21,668 nucleotides of DNA. Origin: DASVEE01 sp036399695. Lineage in GTDB: Bacteria; Acidobacteriota; Thermoanaerobaculia; Gp7-AA8. Each line of letters opens with the position of its first letter. Within the stretch, counting starts at the first letter, position 1. The position numbers were made by a program, and so were the translations under genes. The DNA lies in contig DASWMP010000406.1 of assembly GCA_036399695.1 (NCBI GenBank), positions 1 to 21,668 on the forward strand, given 5' to 3'. The notes beneath the pieces are model-generated. The model ran no database searches. It saw nothing but the letters and a program-made list of their open reading frames with translations, and was not told the DNA's origin. Below, piece after piece: positions 6,139 through 15,400 of the stretch.

Positions 6139-6365
6139 TGCTCGAAGTCTTTGAGAACGTCCTCCGGGAGCGGGTCATCGAAATCGTCCGGCACGACGAA
6201 GGTGCCGGCGGCGAGACCGAACGGACGAGGGCGGCGCACCGCTTCGATGGGGCGGATTTCGGCGACGGGACGATCCTGCTCGAGCAGGACGAGGGTCTCC
6301 CCTTCTCTCACGCGATCCAGGACGGCCTTCGGGTCGCGTGTCATCTCCTCGACCGTGACGTTCAT
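6135..6365 (-). CDS. Phd/YefM-family antitoxin of a VapBC-type module
   Basis: A 76-residue protein. The N-terminal NVTVEEMTRDPKAVLDRVREGETLVLLEQDRPVAEIRP is the Phd/YefM fold that binds operator DNA and dimerises. The tail (about 48-76: LAAGTFVVPDDFDDPLPEDVLKDFEQ) is the toxin-neutralising segment typical of antitoxins paired with PIN toxins. The gene follows dsbD after 14 nt and overlaps the toxin start. Its toxin is truncated, so it may be a relic, or may still repress its promoter or neutralise a toxin encoded elsewhere. No promoter of its own is visible in the 14-nt gap; it may be read from within dsbD. Confidence 0.88.
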   Translation of the reverse strand: MNVTVEEMTRDPKAVLDRVREGETLVLLEQDRPVAEIRPIEAVRRPRPFGLAAGTFVVPDDFDDPLPEDVLKDFEQ

Positions 6366-6379
6366 CGCCGTCGAGTCTA

Positions 6380-8104
6380 CTACCGCACCTGCTTCAACCG
6401 CTCCGAGAACTTCTCCGGGCCTTCGAAGCCCGTCAGGCGGAGATCGGACCGTTCCTGGCCCTGGGCGTCGATGAAGACGATCGTGGGGACGCCGAGGATC
6501 TGATACTGCTTCGTCAGGGCGATGGTGGTGGGGTCGTCGGAGGCGGTGAGGTCGGCTTTCACCCGGACGAAGCGGTTGAGCTCCGCGGCCACCCGTTTGT
6601 CCGGGAAGGTCTTCTCGTCCAGCTCTTTACACGGGAGACACCAGTCGGCGTAGAAGTCGATCACGACCGGCTTGCCCGCGCCTCTGGCCGTCGCGAGCAC
6701 CTGCTGGTCGTAAGCCGTCCACTGCACCTGCACGCCGTCGCCACCGCGGGGGATGGCGAAGGCGGCTCCGGCCACGAGCAGGAGCGCTCCGACCGACAGC
6801 CGCATGACGCGCGCCCCTTTGGCGCGGGACGCCAGCAGGAACGCGGCGCCGATCAGCAGGCTGGCGGCGACGCCCCAGCGGAAGACCACGTCGCCGGTGA
6901 TCGGGCGCAGGAAGTAGAAGGCCATGGCGATCAACACGAAGGCCATCCCCTTCTTCACCGTCACCATCCACTCGCCGGGGCGCGGCAGGGCATTGAGCGC
7001 GATGAGGTACGGGAAGCCGAGCCCCAGCGCGAGCGCGGCGAACATGATGAAACCGAGGAACGGATCGCCGAGCTGGGCGACGAGCGTGATGAGCGAGATG
7101 ACGACCGGGCCGACGCACGGTGCGGCCACGATGCCGACCACCAGCCCCATGGCCAGGGCGCCGGCAGCGCCTGCGCGTCCCTGCGACTTGTTGGCGATCC
7201 AGCGGGGCGGCTGGATCTCGAAGACGCCGAACATCGACGTCGCCAGCACGAGCATGAGGATGGCGAAGCCGATCAGGACCGCCGGCAACTGCAGCCAGGC
7301 GCCGAAGAGCTTGCCGCCGAGCGCGGCCACGACGCCGAGCGACGAGTAGGTGATGACCAGCCCGAGGACGTACGACGCCGACAGGGCGAAGCGGCGGGAA
7401 CGGCGGCCGTCGCTCTGCATGGCGAAGAAGCCGAGGGTGATGGGGATCAGGGGGAAGACGCAGGGCGTCAGGTTGAGGGCCAGCCCGAGGACGAAGAGGA
7501 TCGGCAGCGTGACGATCAGCCCCTTATCGGCGAACGTCCGGGCCAGGCGATCCTTCGGGACCGCCTTCGCGCCGGGCGGCGCGGCCGAGAGCGGCGTGAA
7601 GTTGCCGCCGGCGGCCGGCGTGCTGCCGGGGGTGGCTGCCGAAATCTTCGTCGTGTCGATCTCGGCTGTGGCGCTGTTCGGCGGCAGGCAGACCCGGTCG
7701 CTGCAGGCCTGGTACTTGAGCGTGACCTTCAGGACGTTACCGGCGGCGCGGGCCCGGAACGGGATCGTGATCGTCCCGTCGTAGACGGCGAGCTGCTGGC
7801 CGCCGCTGAACTCGAACGCCTTCATCTGGTGCTGCGGATAGGTGGCGTCGGCGTCTTTGCCGTCGACCTGCAGGATCGTCGGGATGGCGAACTCGTCGAG
7901 CGGTTTGTGGCTGTTGATGTGCCACCCCTCGAGGACCTTCGCCGTGACGACGCCTTCGAGCTGGTCGCCGGCCCGCTTCGTGACCGCCCCTTCGATCGTC
8001 ACCTTCGGCGTCGCGTCGGCGGGATCGGCACCGAAGCCGATCTGGCCGAAGAGCGGGACTGCCGACAGCAGGAGAAGCAGAAGGAGCGGCGTACGTCTGT
8101 ACAT
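6380..8104 (-). CDS. dsbD: Thiol:disulfide interchange protein DsbD
   Basis: Moves electrons from cytosolic thioredoxin across the inner membrane to periplasmic thiol proteins. The 574-residue protein has the complete three-part structure: a signal peptide (about 1-20), an N-terminal DsbD domain with the Cys134/Cys139 pair in CSDRVCLPP, a multi-helix membrane domain (about 193-450) with Cys215 in NLTPCVFP and Cys330 in AAPCVGP, and a C-terminal thioredoxin domain with Cys489/Cys492 in WCLPC and the cis-proline region GVPTIVF. All six redox cysteines are present, and its length matches E. coli DsbD. The ATG at 8104 overlaps the upstream thioredoxin gene's stop as TGATG, which implies coupled translation and a shared pathway. 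Confidence 0.94.
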   Translation of the reverse strand: MYRRTPLLLLLLLSAVPLFGQIGFGADPADATPKVTIEGAVTKRAGDQLEGVVTAKVLEGWHINSHKPLDEFAIPTILQVDGKDADATYPQHQMKAFEFSGGQQLAVYDGTITIPFRARAAGNVLKVTLKYQACSDRVCLPPNSATAEIDTTKISAATPGSTPAAGGNFTPLSAAPPGAKAVPKDRLARTFADKGLIVTLPILFVLGLALNLTPCVFPLIPITLGFFAMQSDGRRSRRFALSASYVLGLVITYSSLGVVAALGGKLFGAWLQLPAVLIGFAILMLVLATSMFGVFEIQPPRWIANKSQGRAGAAGALAMGLVVGIVAAPCVGPVVISLITLVAQLGDPFLGFIMFAALALGLGFPYLIALNALPRPGEWMVTVKKGMAFVLIAMAFYFLRPITGDVVFRWGVAASLLIGAAFLLASRAKGARVMRLSVGALLLVAGAAFAIPRGGDGVQVQWTAYDQQVLATARGAGKPVVIDFYADWCLPCKELDEKTFPDKRVAAELNRFVRVKADLTASDDPTTIALTKQYQILGVPTIVFIDAQGQERSDLRLTGFEGPEKFSERLKQVR

Positions 8105-8952
8105 CAGTTCTTTTTCGTGGCGGCGAGCTGGCGCTCGATCTGCGGCAGGATGGCGTTCACGTTCGCGATGAGCGGCGAGTCCGGATACGTCGTCTTGAAG
8201 CTGCGCAGCTCATTGGCGGCGCTGAGCAGGTTCCCCTGCTCCATGTAGATCTGCCCGAGGAGGATTTTCGAGCGCTCGACCGGCTCGCCGGCCTTGCTGA
8301 CGGAGGTCAGCTTCTGGATCGTCTTCTGCCCTTCGGCGTATTTCTTCTGGAGGACGTACGAGACAGCCAGTTCGTAGAGCACCTGGTCGCGGAGCGCGGC
8401 CGGGAGGTTCTTGTCGGCGGCGAGCTTCTCGAAGCGCGTCTGCGCCTGGACCGGCGACTGGCGCTGCGTGAACTCGCGGGCGAGGTCGAGCCGCTTCTGG
8501 TAGTTGTTGCCGAGCTTGGCCTCGTCCTTCACACGCGTGAGGAACTCCTCGTACTGCTTGCGGGTGTTCGTGACCATCGGCCCGAACTGCGCCGGCGGGG
8601 CGTAACCGCGGATGGCGCCGGCGAGGGTGCCGTCCGGAGCGAGCACGAGGAAGGTCGGCAGGGACGTCACGTTGAACTTGCGCGCGAACTGCGTCCCCTC
8701 GCCACCGTCTTCGGTATCGAGACGGAGGAGAACCATGTCATCGGTAGCGTTCTGGAAGGCTTCGGAGGGGGTGACTTCCGCCTCGAACCGATGGCACCAG
8801 CCACACCAATCGGCAAAGAGGTCGACGAAGATGTACTGCTGCTTCGCTTTGGCCTGCTTCTCAGCGGCTCCAACGCTCTTGATCCAGTTGGCGCCGTAGG
8901 CGTGAGGGACGAGTACGACGACGAGCGCGGCTACGAGAGCAATCCGTTTCAA
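8104..8952 (-). CDS. Secreted thioredoxin-fold protein with C-terminal TPR region
   Basis: A 282-residue exported protein. Residues 1-21 are a signal peptide (ALVAALVVVLVPHAYGA), with no lipobox cysteine. The thioredoxin domain (about 22-135) has the active site WCGWC (Cys50, Cys53) and the cis-proline in TSLPTF. Residues about 150-282 are helical with TPR-like pairs (AALRDQVLYELAVSYVLQ, SKILLGQIYMEQGNLLSA). A WCGWC site resembles thioredoxin_7/DUF255-type and DsbD-C-like proteins. Its overlap with dsbD suggests it is a periplasmic partner receiving electrons from DsbD. The start is TTG, supported by GGAGGA seven bases upstream and by its position directly before a textbook signal peptide. 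Confidence 0.88.
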   Translation of the reverse strand: MKRIALVAALVVVLVPHAYGANWIKSVGAAEKQAKAKQQYIFVDLFADWCGWCHRFEAEVTPSEAFQNATDDMVLLRLDTEDGGEGTQFARKFNVTSLPTFLVLAPDGTLAGAIRGYAPPAQFGPMVTNTRKQYEEFLTRVKDEAKLGNNYQKRLDLAREFTQRQSPVQAQTRFEKLAADKNLPAALRDQVLYELAVSYVLQKKYAEGQKTIQKLTSVSKAGEPVERSKILLGQIYMEQGNLLSAANELRSFKTTYPDSPLIANVNAILPQIERQLAATKKN

Positions 8953-8959
8953 GAAGAGG

Positions 8960-8965
8960 TCCTCC
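8960..8965 (-). promoter_or_regulatory. Ribosome-binding site deciding a TTG start
   Basis: GGAGGA on the minus strand, seven bases before the TTG at 8952. No ATG or GTG is in a comparable position, so this site decides the start of the secreted thioredoxin gene. Confidence 0.7.
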
Positions 8966-8997
8966 GAATGCGCTCCTGAACGGGAGCGCCGGAACCC

Positions 8998-9735
8998 CTA
9001 TTCCGATACGGCAGCCTCGACGTTCTCGCTCTGTTGCGAGTGTTTTCGCGCTGCTTCCACGAACGCCACAAACAGCGTCGAGGCGCAATGCTCTCCCTTC
9101 ATGTCCTCCGGGTGCCACTGCACGCCGACGTAGAAGGGGTGGCGGGGGTCTTCGAGGCCTTCGACGATGCCGTCGGGCGCGTGGGCGGTGATGCGCAGGC
9201 CTTTGCCGAGGTCCTTGACGGCCTGGTGATGGGAGGAGTTCACGTTCTTTTCGCCGTCGCCGACGATGGCGGCGAGCTGGGTGCCCTGCTCGATGATGAC
9301 GTCGTGGCGGGCGCGGTTGAGGGGGTGGCTGGCGTGCTCGATGGGGGTACCGTCGATGTGCTGGACGAGCGAGCCGCCGGCGGCGACGTTCATCACCTGC
9401 ATTCCCAGACAGATACCGAGCGTCGGCAGGCCGTGCTCGCGGGCGGCGCGGGCCAGCGCGACGTCATTGTCCTGGCGGCGGGAATCCATCATCTCGACCG
9501 TGGGGTGGCACTCCTCGCCGTAAAGGGCGGGATCGCAGTCGAAACCACCGGCCAGGAGCAGACCGTCGAGCCCGGCCACGACGTCGGGAGCGTTCTCCGG
9601 CTGCGGTGGGATCAGCACCGGGATGGCACCGGCGCGGCGGACGGCCTCCACGTAGGTGGTGTAGACGAACGAGCGCTCACGCTCGCCCGGTGCGGCGAGC
9701 ATGTCTGATCCGATACCGATGAGTGGCTTCTTCAT
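8998..9735 (-). CDS. Class I glutamine amidotransferase-like hydrolase, peptidase C26 (PuuD-like)
   Basis: A cytosolic hydrolase of the gamma-glutamyl-GABA hydrolase family, whose members cleave gamma-glutamyl amides, for example in putrescine degradation. From the ATG at 9735 it has 245 residues, close to the family's usual 250. Visible motifs: the oxyanion-loop GLLLAGGFDCDPALYGE, the nucleophile elbow GICLGMQ with Cys109, NSSHHQAV, and the His208/Glu210 pair in VQWHPED, so the catalytic triad is complete. The frame is open to 9861, but that extension reads through nonamer repeats and was rejected. No putrescine-pathway genes are nearby, so the substrate is inferred from family only. The trx gene starts 45 bp downstream and could share its transcript. 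The 492-bp repeat-filled gap lies upstream. Confidence 0.9.
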   Translation of the reverse strand: MKKPLIGIGSDMLAAPGERERSFVYTTYVEAVRRAGAIPVLIPPQPENAPDVVAGLDGLLLAGGFDCDPALYGEECHPTVEMMDSRRQDNDVALARAAREHGLPTLGICLGMQVMNVAAGGSLVQHIDGTPIEHASHPLNRARHDVIIEQGTQLAAIVGDGEKNVNSSHHQAVKDLGKGLRITAHAPDGIVEGLEDPRHPFYVGVQWHPEDMKGEHCASTLFVAFVEAARKHSQQSENVEAAVSE

Positions 9736-9789
9736 ACAGTGGCTCGTTGCAAGGCGCGGGCAATTGTTTGAAATTCCGGGGTGGGCGGG

Positions 9790-9807
9790 GGGACCGATGG
9801 GACCGAT
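9790..9807. repeat. GGGACCGAT nonamer pair
   Basis: Two adjacent copies of GGGACCGAT (9790-9798 and 9799-9807), members of the nonamer family seen at 5873-5960. They face the reverse-complement nonamers at 10183-10226, on the other side of the 20-nt repeat array. Confidence 0.7.
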
Positions 9808-9892
9808 GGCTCCCTGATTGCGGAACATCGGCGACGAGACCCGGCGATGTAAATTTGACATCCCGGATACAGGTCTTACACGGCGGGATCTT

Positions 9893-10152
9893 GCTTTGAA
9901 AGCGCGGCTTTGATCGATCCTTCCCGGCTTTGATCGATGCTTTCCGGCCTTTCAAATGTGAAAGCGCCGCTTTCATCGATACTTTCGAGCTTTGATCGAG
10001 CCTTTCGTGGCTTTGAATCTTGAAAGCGGCGCTTTGATCGTGCTTTCCCAGCTTTGATTGATCCTTTCCGGCCTTGATCGATCCTTTCGCACCTTCTAAT
10101 TTGAAAGGGGCGCTTTCATCGATCCTTTCGCGCCTTCTAATTTGAAAGCGGC
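9893..10152. repeat. Array of 20-nt and 21/22-nt repeats with roughly helical period
   Basis: The 492-bp gap between pbpC and the amidotransferase gene is mostly this array. Unit A is exactly 20 nt, approximately GCTTTSATYGATNCTTTCSN, eight copies starting at 9907, 9927, 9969, 9989, 10031, 10051, 10071 and 10112. Unit B is 21-22 nt with the core GAAAGCGGC or a close variant, starting at 9947, 10009, 10091 and 10132, with a partial copy at 9893. The order is (B) A A B A A B A A A B A B. Where B meets the next A, GAAAGCG, one base, CGCTTTC forms a near-perfect palindrome. Twenty is not a multiple of three, so the array is not a coding repeat. No function is known to me. Confidence 0.9.
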
Positions 10153-10182
10153 GCTTTAACCTGTGGGGTCACACCTTCGGTC

Positions 10183-10226
10183 ATCGGTCCGATAGGTCCC
10201 ATCTGTCCATAGGTCCCATCGGTCTC
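10183..10226. repeat. ATAGGTCCC nonamer repeats, inverted relative to 9790-9807
   Basis: ATCGGTCCG (10183-10191), ATAGGTCCC (10192-10200), ATCTGTCC (10201-10208), ATAGGTCCC (10209-10217) and ATCGGTCTC (10218-10226). They lie immediately after the pbpC stop codon and on the reverse strand relative to the pair at 9790-9807. Together the two nonamer blocks bracket the A/B repeat array. Confidence 0.75.
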
Positions 10227-10227
10227 C

Positions 10228-12435
10228 CTACCGCACTTCGATGCGGACCTCGTCGCGGTTGCCCGCGGCGTCCGTGGCGGCTACGACATGGTGCCCGGGA
10301 CGCAGCGGCCATTCATGTGCCACCGGCTTGCCGTCGACGGTCCAGGTCACCCGGGCGGCGGAGGCGGCGCGGAGGCGTAACGTCTGGTACTGCATCCGTA
10401 ACGTGGGGTCGATCAGGTACGTGGCCCCGTTCGGCGGGTTCACGATGCGAAACGTGGCGGCGGCGCGTTTGGCGTTCGGCGCCGGAGCCGCGTCCGGCAC
10501 CACCCTGGCCCACGGCTGATACTCGCTCGGCCAGTCGATGCCGTTCGAGCGGTGCCAGGTGCAGAACTCGGCCGGCGCTTCGACCGGCAGCCATTCGGTC
10601 TGCGTCGTGGGGCACCAGTTCGAAGGGCGCCGTCCGGAGAGCGTGCAGATCGTCACCGGCTCGACGCTCTTCGGCGGCTCGAGGACCGGCGTGGCGTCGC
10701 CGATGGGGAGCTGCCCCCGCACGCGCTGCACGGCGGCCAGCATGACGGCGTTGAAAATCGGGGCGGCGCCGGTGACGCCGCTCGAGCCGCGCAGCTCTTC
10801 GCGGTCGAAGTTGCCGACCCAGACGCCCACCGTCACGTCGCGCGTGTAGCCGACGGTCCAGTTGTCGCGGTACGCCTGCGACGTCCCGGTCTTCGCGGCG
10901 ACGGGGAACGGGAAATCGAGGCTCCCTCCCCTGCCGAAGATGTACTCGCGCGCTTTGGCGTCGCTGAGGACATCGCTGATCCAGAAGGCCGTCCGCTCGC
11001 TCAGCAACTGCTTGCCGTCGACCGACTTGCCACCTCGCGCAAACGTCGCGTACGACTTCACGAGCTGTTCGAGCGTGACCTCGGAGTTGCCGAGGGCCAG
11101 GCCGAGGCCGTAGTAGTCGGCCGTGCGGTCGAGCGTGGTGAAGCCGGAGGCGCGCAGATAACGCAGCAGCGCCGCCGGGCCGAGCTTGTTGAGCATGGCC
11201 ACGGCCGGCACGTTCTCCGAGCCCGCCAGCGCGGAGCGGACGCGGAGCGGACCGCGAAAACGGCCGTCGTAGTTGCGCGGCGTGTAGACGACCCCCTCTT
11301 CCGACGTGCGGAAGTGCGACGGCACGTCCGCCAGCACGGTGGCCGGCGTATCGCCCCCTTCGAAAGCCAGCGCGTAGGTGAACGGCTTGAGCGTCGAGCC
11401 GGGCTGGCGCGGCGTGCTGACGCCGTCGATGGCGCCGCCGAAGCCTTCACCGAAGTAGTTGCCCGAGCCCTCCCACGCCAGCCACTGGCCGCTGTGGTTG
11501 TCCAGCACCGCCACGGCCACGCTGCGCGCCCCATGCCGGATGAGCGTGGCCCGCTGGGCGTTGATGATCCCCTGCACGTTCCGCTGCAGCGGGGCGTCGA
11601 GCGACGTGACGATGTTCGTCGCGTTCGGGTTCGCGGCGAGCACGCGCTCGACGAAATGGCGCGCCAGCACCGGCTGCGCCTGCAGCGCGAAATGCAGTTC
11701 CTCTTTCAGCGCACGCTCACGGTCCGCCTGGGTAATGGTCATGGCCCGCAGCACGTACTGCTGCCGCTTCTTCCCCCCTTCCGGATTGCGCACGGGATTG
11801 AAGGCCGTGGGCCGGCGCGGGATCGCCGCCAGATACGCGGCCTGGGCGATCGTGAGGTTCTCCGGCGCGGTGCCGAAGTAAGCCTGACTGGCGCGGGCCA
11901 CACCGGTGATGCGGTTCCCGTACGGGGCGAGGTTCAGGTACATCGCCAGGATCTCGTCCTTCGCGTACCGGTTCTCCAGACGGATCGCCAGCACCGCCTC
12001 CCGGATCTTCGTCGTGAACCTGCGGTCGCTCGACCGCAGCAGCAGCTTCGCGAGTTGCTGTGTGATCGTGGAGCCACCCTCTACGACGCGCCGCGTTCGC
12101 ACGTTGGCCCAGAGCGCACGCGCCACCGCCCGCGCCGAAATGGCGGAGTGGTCGTAAAAGCTCCGGTCCTCCGCCGCCAGCGTCGCGTCACGCACGTACA
12201 GCGGGATGGCCCTGGCGTCGATCCAGGTGGAGCGCGTTCCCCGCTCGGACAGCGATTCGTACAGCACTTCGCCGTTCCGGTCGAGAACCACGGTGGTCTG
12301 GTGCTTCGACGGATCGAGCAACGACTCGTCCATCGGTCCGTGAAGCACCCACAACCACGCCGCCACCGCGACTACGCAGACGCCGGCGAGCACACCGGCA
12401 GTCCAGCCGGCGACGCGCCGGCGCCTGTTCGTCAT
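10228..12435 (-). CDS. pbpC: Penicillin-binding protein 1C (transglycosylase/transpeptidase)
   Basis: Bifunctional peptidoglycan synthase at the inner membrane. The 735-residue protein has a membrane anchor (about 9-31) and a GT51 glycosyltransferase domain (about 55-235) with catalytic Glu89 in AAEDRSFYDH and GGSTITQQLAK. The transpeptidase domain (about 300-580) has Ser347-Thr-Leu-Lys350, Ser406-Glu-Asn408 and Lys515-Thr-Gly517. The C-terminal domain (about 645-735: FRIVNPPNGATYLIDPTLRMQ) matches the BiPBP_C domain specific to class 1C proteins. All catalytic motifs are intact. The ATG at 12435 overlaps the stop of the alpha-2-macroglobulin gene as ATGA. In E. coli pbpC and the macroglobulin gene yfhM are likewise neighbours, where the pair is thought to repair the wall while trapping invading proteases. 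Confidence 0.95.
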   Translation of the reverse strand: MTNRRRRVAGWTAGVLAGVCVVAVAAWLWVLHGPMDESLLDPSKHQTTVVLDRNGEVLYESLSERGTRSTWIDARAIPLYVRDATLAAEDRSFYDHSAISARAVARALWANVRTRRVVEGGSTITQQLAKLLLRSSDRRFTTKIREAVLAIRLENRYAKDEILAMYLNLAPYGNRITGVARASQAYFGTAPENLTIAQAAYLAAIPRRPTAFNPVRNPEGGKKRQQYVLRAMTITQADRERALKEELHFALQAQPVLARHFVERVLAANPNATNIVTSLDAPLQRNVQGIINAQRATLIRHGARSVAVAVLDNHSGQWLAWEGSGNYFGEGFGGAIDGVSTPRQPGSTLKPFTYALAFEGGDTPATVLADVPSHFRTSEEGVVYTPRNYDGRFRGPLRVRSALAGSENVPAVAMLNKLGPAALLRYLRASGFTTLDRTADYYGLGLALGNSEVTLEQLVKSYATFARGGKSVDGKQLLSERTAFWISDVLSDAKAREYIFGRGGSLDFPFPVAAKTGTSQAYRDNWTVGYTRDVTVGVWVGNFDREELRGSSGVTGAAPIFNAVMLAAVQRVRGQLPIGDATPVLEPPKSVEPVTICTLSGRRPSNWCPTTQTEWLPVEAPAEFCTWHRSNGIDWPSEYQPWARVVPDAAPAPNAKRAAATFRIVNPPNGATYLIDPTLRMQYQTLRLRAASAARVTWTVDGKPVAHEWPLRPGHHVVAATDAAGNRDEVRIEVR

Positions 12436-15400
12436 TTTTTGACCTCGACCGTGACGGTGCCGGTGCGCCCGAAGACTTCCGGCTCGTACATCTGCTCGAC
12501 GTGCGTCGGCGCCGTCAGGAACGTGCCGGCGGTCGTCGCGCGAACGAGATACTTGAAGAAGTGATCGCCTTCGCCGAGACGCGTGGCGAAGAGGTTGACG
12601 CGGTCGTCGTGACGCTCGACGTGATCGAAGCCGCCGCGCTGGAACCAGGACGTCCAGTCACCGCCGCCGTCCGCGATCATCTGCTGCTCCGACAGCGCCG
12701 ACGCCGTCGTCGCGAACCACGCTTCCACGGCCTCGGTACCGGCAGGCAGCGGATCGGTGACGGCGACGAAGCGGCGCTCCTTGGTGGCGCGGATGACGAG
12801 CGTGACCTCGATCAGGTCGCCGGCCTTGAACGACGTCTGCGTCCCTTCCCCGTTCTGCAGCCTGTAGCTGCGCTCGACCTGGAAGCCCTGGTCCATCGGC
12901 GACAGGTTCTGCAGCGAGCGGGCGTAGCGGAGCCGCATCATGTAGTAGAGCGTGCCGGTGCCTTCGCGCGTGAAGACGACCGGCACCTGCGTGCCTGGCT
13001 GCGCCTTCGTGGCGGTCATGAGCTGCGGCATCGAGAAGTTCTGCGTGCGCGAGTCGGTCGTGCGTCCCTTGAACGTCTCGCTGGCGATGGTCTGGCCGTT
13101 CATGGCCATGGCGCCGAGGAAGTCCGGCACCTCCGTCTCGTACTTTCTGTAGTAGTCGACGAGCGAGCCCATGGCCCACGCGTTCTCCTGCGTGTTGCCC
13201 CAGCGGCCGCCTTTGCGGACCTGCATGAGCCAGCGGACCATGCGCTTGACGATCTCCTCGTTCTCGCCGTCGCGCACCAGAGTGCCGAGGACGATGGCCG
13301 TGGAGCGGACGTTCGAGTTCCAGAAGTAGAGCAGGTACGGATCGTTGGTCTCGTTGACGAACGCCGTGCCCCCCTCGGGCTTGATGGAGTTGAGGATGCG
13401 GCGGCGGACGTCGTCCAGACGCTCGCCCCGCTCGTTCCTGGCGATGAGCGTATCGGCCAGGAACGACAGCGCAAAGACCGGCATGCGGTCGCGGTAGCCG
13501 TAAACGCGCGCCAGGTGGCTGTCGACGTTGCGGCCACCCTCCGCCAGGACCTTCACGGAGAAGGCCTGCCAGGCGGTGTACGACGGCCACCACTCGGCAT
13601 TCGTCGGCTGCGGCTCATTGAGCTTGTTGTCGAGGTAATCGTAGGACCGCGTCATGAGGCCCTGATCGACGGTGTAGCCGAGCTTCGCCGCGCGCTGGAA
13701 GACGTGCAGGACGTAGCTCGTGAGGTACGGCGAAGTGGACCAGCACTCGCCGGCCCAGAAGGCGAAGCCGCCGTCGCCGCACTGGAACTTCTTCAGCTCG
13801 TCGAGGCTCTGCTGCGCCGCCGGTTTCGCGGTCTTCGGGTCGATGTCCGGCAGGCTGAAGGCCTGGCCGAGGTCGGCCGCGAGCATCAGCGCCAGCGACT
13901 TCGAGGCGCGCTGTTCGGCGCAGCCGTACGGATATTCGACGAGGTAACGCGCACCTTCGCCGAGGCCGACCAGCATCGTGGACGAGAAGTCGACGCGCAG
14001 CCCGCCGAAGCCCGGGACGATGTTCGTCGGGATCTCGAACTTCTCCTCGGCACGCGGCTTCGCTTCGCCGTACGCCGCGAACGTCTCGGGCGTGGCGACG
14101 ATGCGCACCGGGATGATGTCTTCGAAGCCGTCGTTCTCGCGTCCCATCTGCACGCGCATCTGCACGCGCGCTTCACCGATCGTCTTCGCGGTGGCGTCGA
14201 AGCGCACCTCGGCGGAGCCGCCGGGCGCGAGGTCGATCGTCTGCTTCTCCGTCGCGAACTCGAGCACCGAGGGATCGAGGCTCTTGATCGTCACGGTGGC
14301 GCGTCCGCGCTGCTTCGACTGGTTGTGCACGACGCCGCCGAAATGGGCGCGGTCGCCGGCCGTGAGGAAGCGCGGCCACGACGGCGTGAGCATCAGCGGC
14401 TTGTTGATGCGGATCTCGTTCTGAGCCCAGCCGAAGCGCGAGAGCTTGTCGCCCGCCACGGCCATGATGCGGTACGTGGTGAGCGATTCCGGCAGCGTCA
14501 CTTCCGTGCGCGCGCGGCCGTTCGCGTCGGTCGTGAGTGAGCCGAGCCAGAACGCCAGGACGCGGAAGTCCTTGCGCAGCGTGCCGGGGCCGGCATCGGC
14601 ACCGCCGCCACCACCCTCCGAGGCGCCTTTCGGCGTGAGGACGCGGCGGCTGATGATGCGCTGGCGTGAGTCGGCGTTGACGACCTGCAGCGCCTTGCGG
14701 AGGTAGATGGACTCGAGCACGTCCGGCGTCTCGTAGCCGGTCAGCGAGAGCACGCCGTAGTCGACGGCCCACAGCACGACCTCGGACTGCGAGGGCTTGC
14801 CGCTGACGTCCTTCACGTTCACTTCGATCGTGGCCTTCGTCGCCGGGCGGTACTCCTCGTGGTTGGCCTTGACGTCGACGGTGAGCCGCTTCGACGCGTC
14901 TTCGACGTTCAGCTCGACGTAGCCGAGGCGGAACGCCGGCTTGCCGGGGTCACTGCCGTCGGCGTCCGGATCCTTCTTCGTCCGCCCCTTCACGAGGAGC
15001 ACGGAGACGTAGAGGTTCGGGATGTCCTTGTCGGTGATCGGGATGGTGATGGTCTGCTGCGTCGAGGTGAGCGTGAACGGCGTCCAGGTGCGCACGCCTT
15101 CGCGCTCGGTCGTCAGCAGCGCCGTGGCGGTCTCCCACGGCGACTTGATCATGATCCGGGCGGTCTCGCCGGGACGATAGGTCTTCTTCTCCGGGATCAG
15201 GTCGATGCGGTTGTGATCGTGGCGTTCCCACGCGGTGTAGCCGGGGCCGACGGCGTAAAAGTCGGTGCGCGTGGTGGTCGTGCGTCCCGAGCCGTCCGTG
15301 GCCGTGGCGATGAGGACGTACTCGCCCCCCTCTTTCATGTCGATGTGCAGCGGGACCGGGTTCGCCGTCGTGGTGACGGTCCAGTTGCCGGCGTCGATCT

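Noticed and set aside
9736..9861. N-terminal extension of the amidotransferase
   Set aside because: The extra 42 residues read through nonamer repeats (AIGPIGPP) and precede the family's normal start MKKPLIGIG; no ribosome-binding site was seen.
9893..10152. CRISPR array
   Set aside because: Repeat units are 20-22 nt without unique spacers, all units resemble each other, and no cas gene is present.
10552..12564. 670-codon plus-strand open frame opposite pbpC
   Set aside because: It spans the pbpC/macroglobulin junction in antisense and has no recognisable domain; pbpC has all transglycosylase and transpeptidase motifs.
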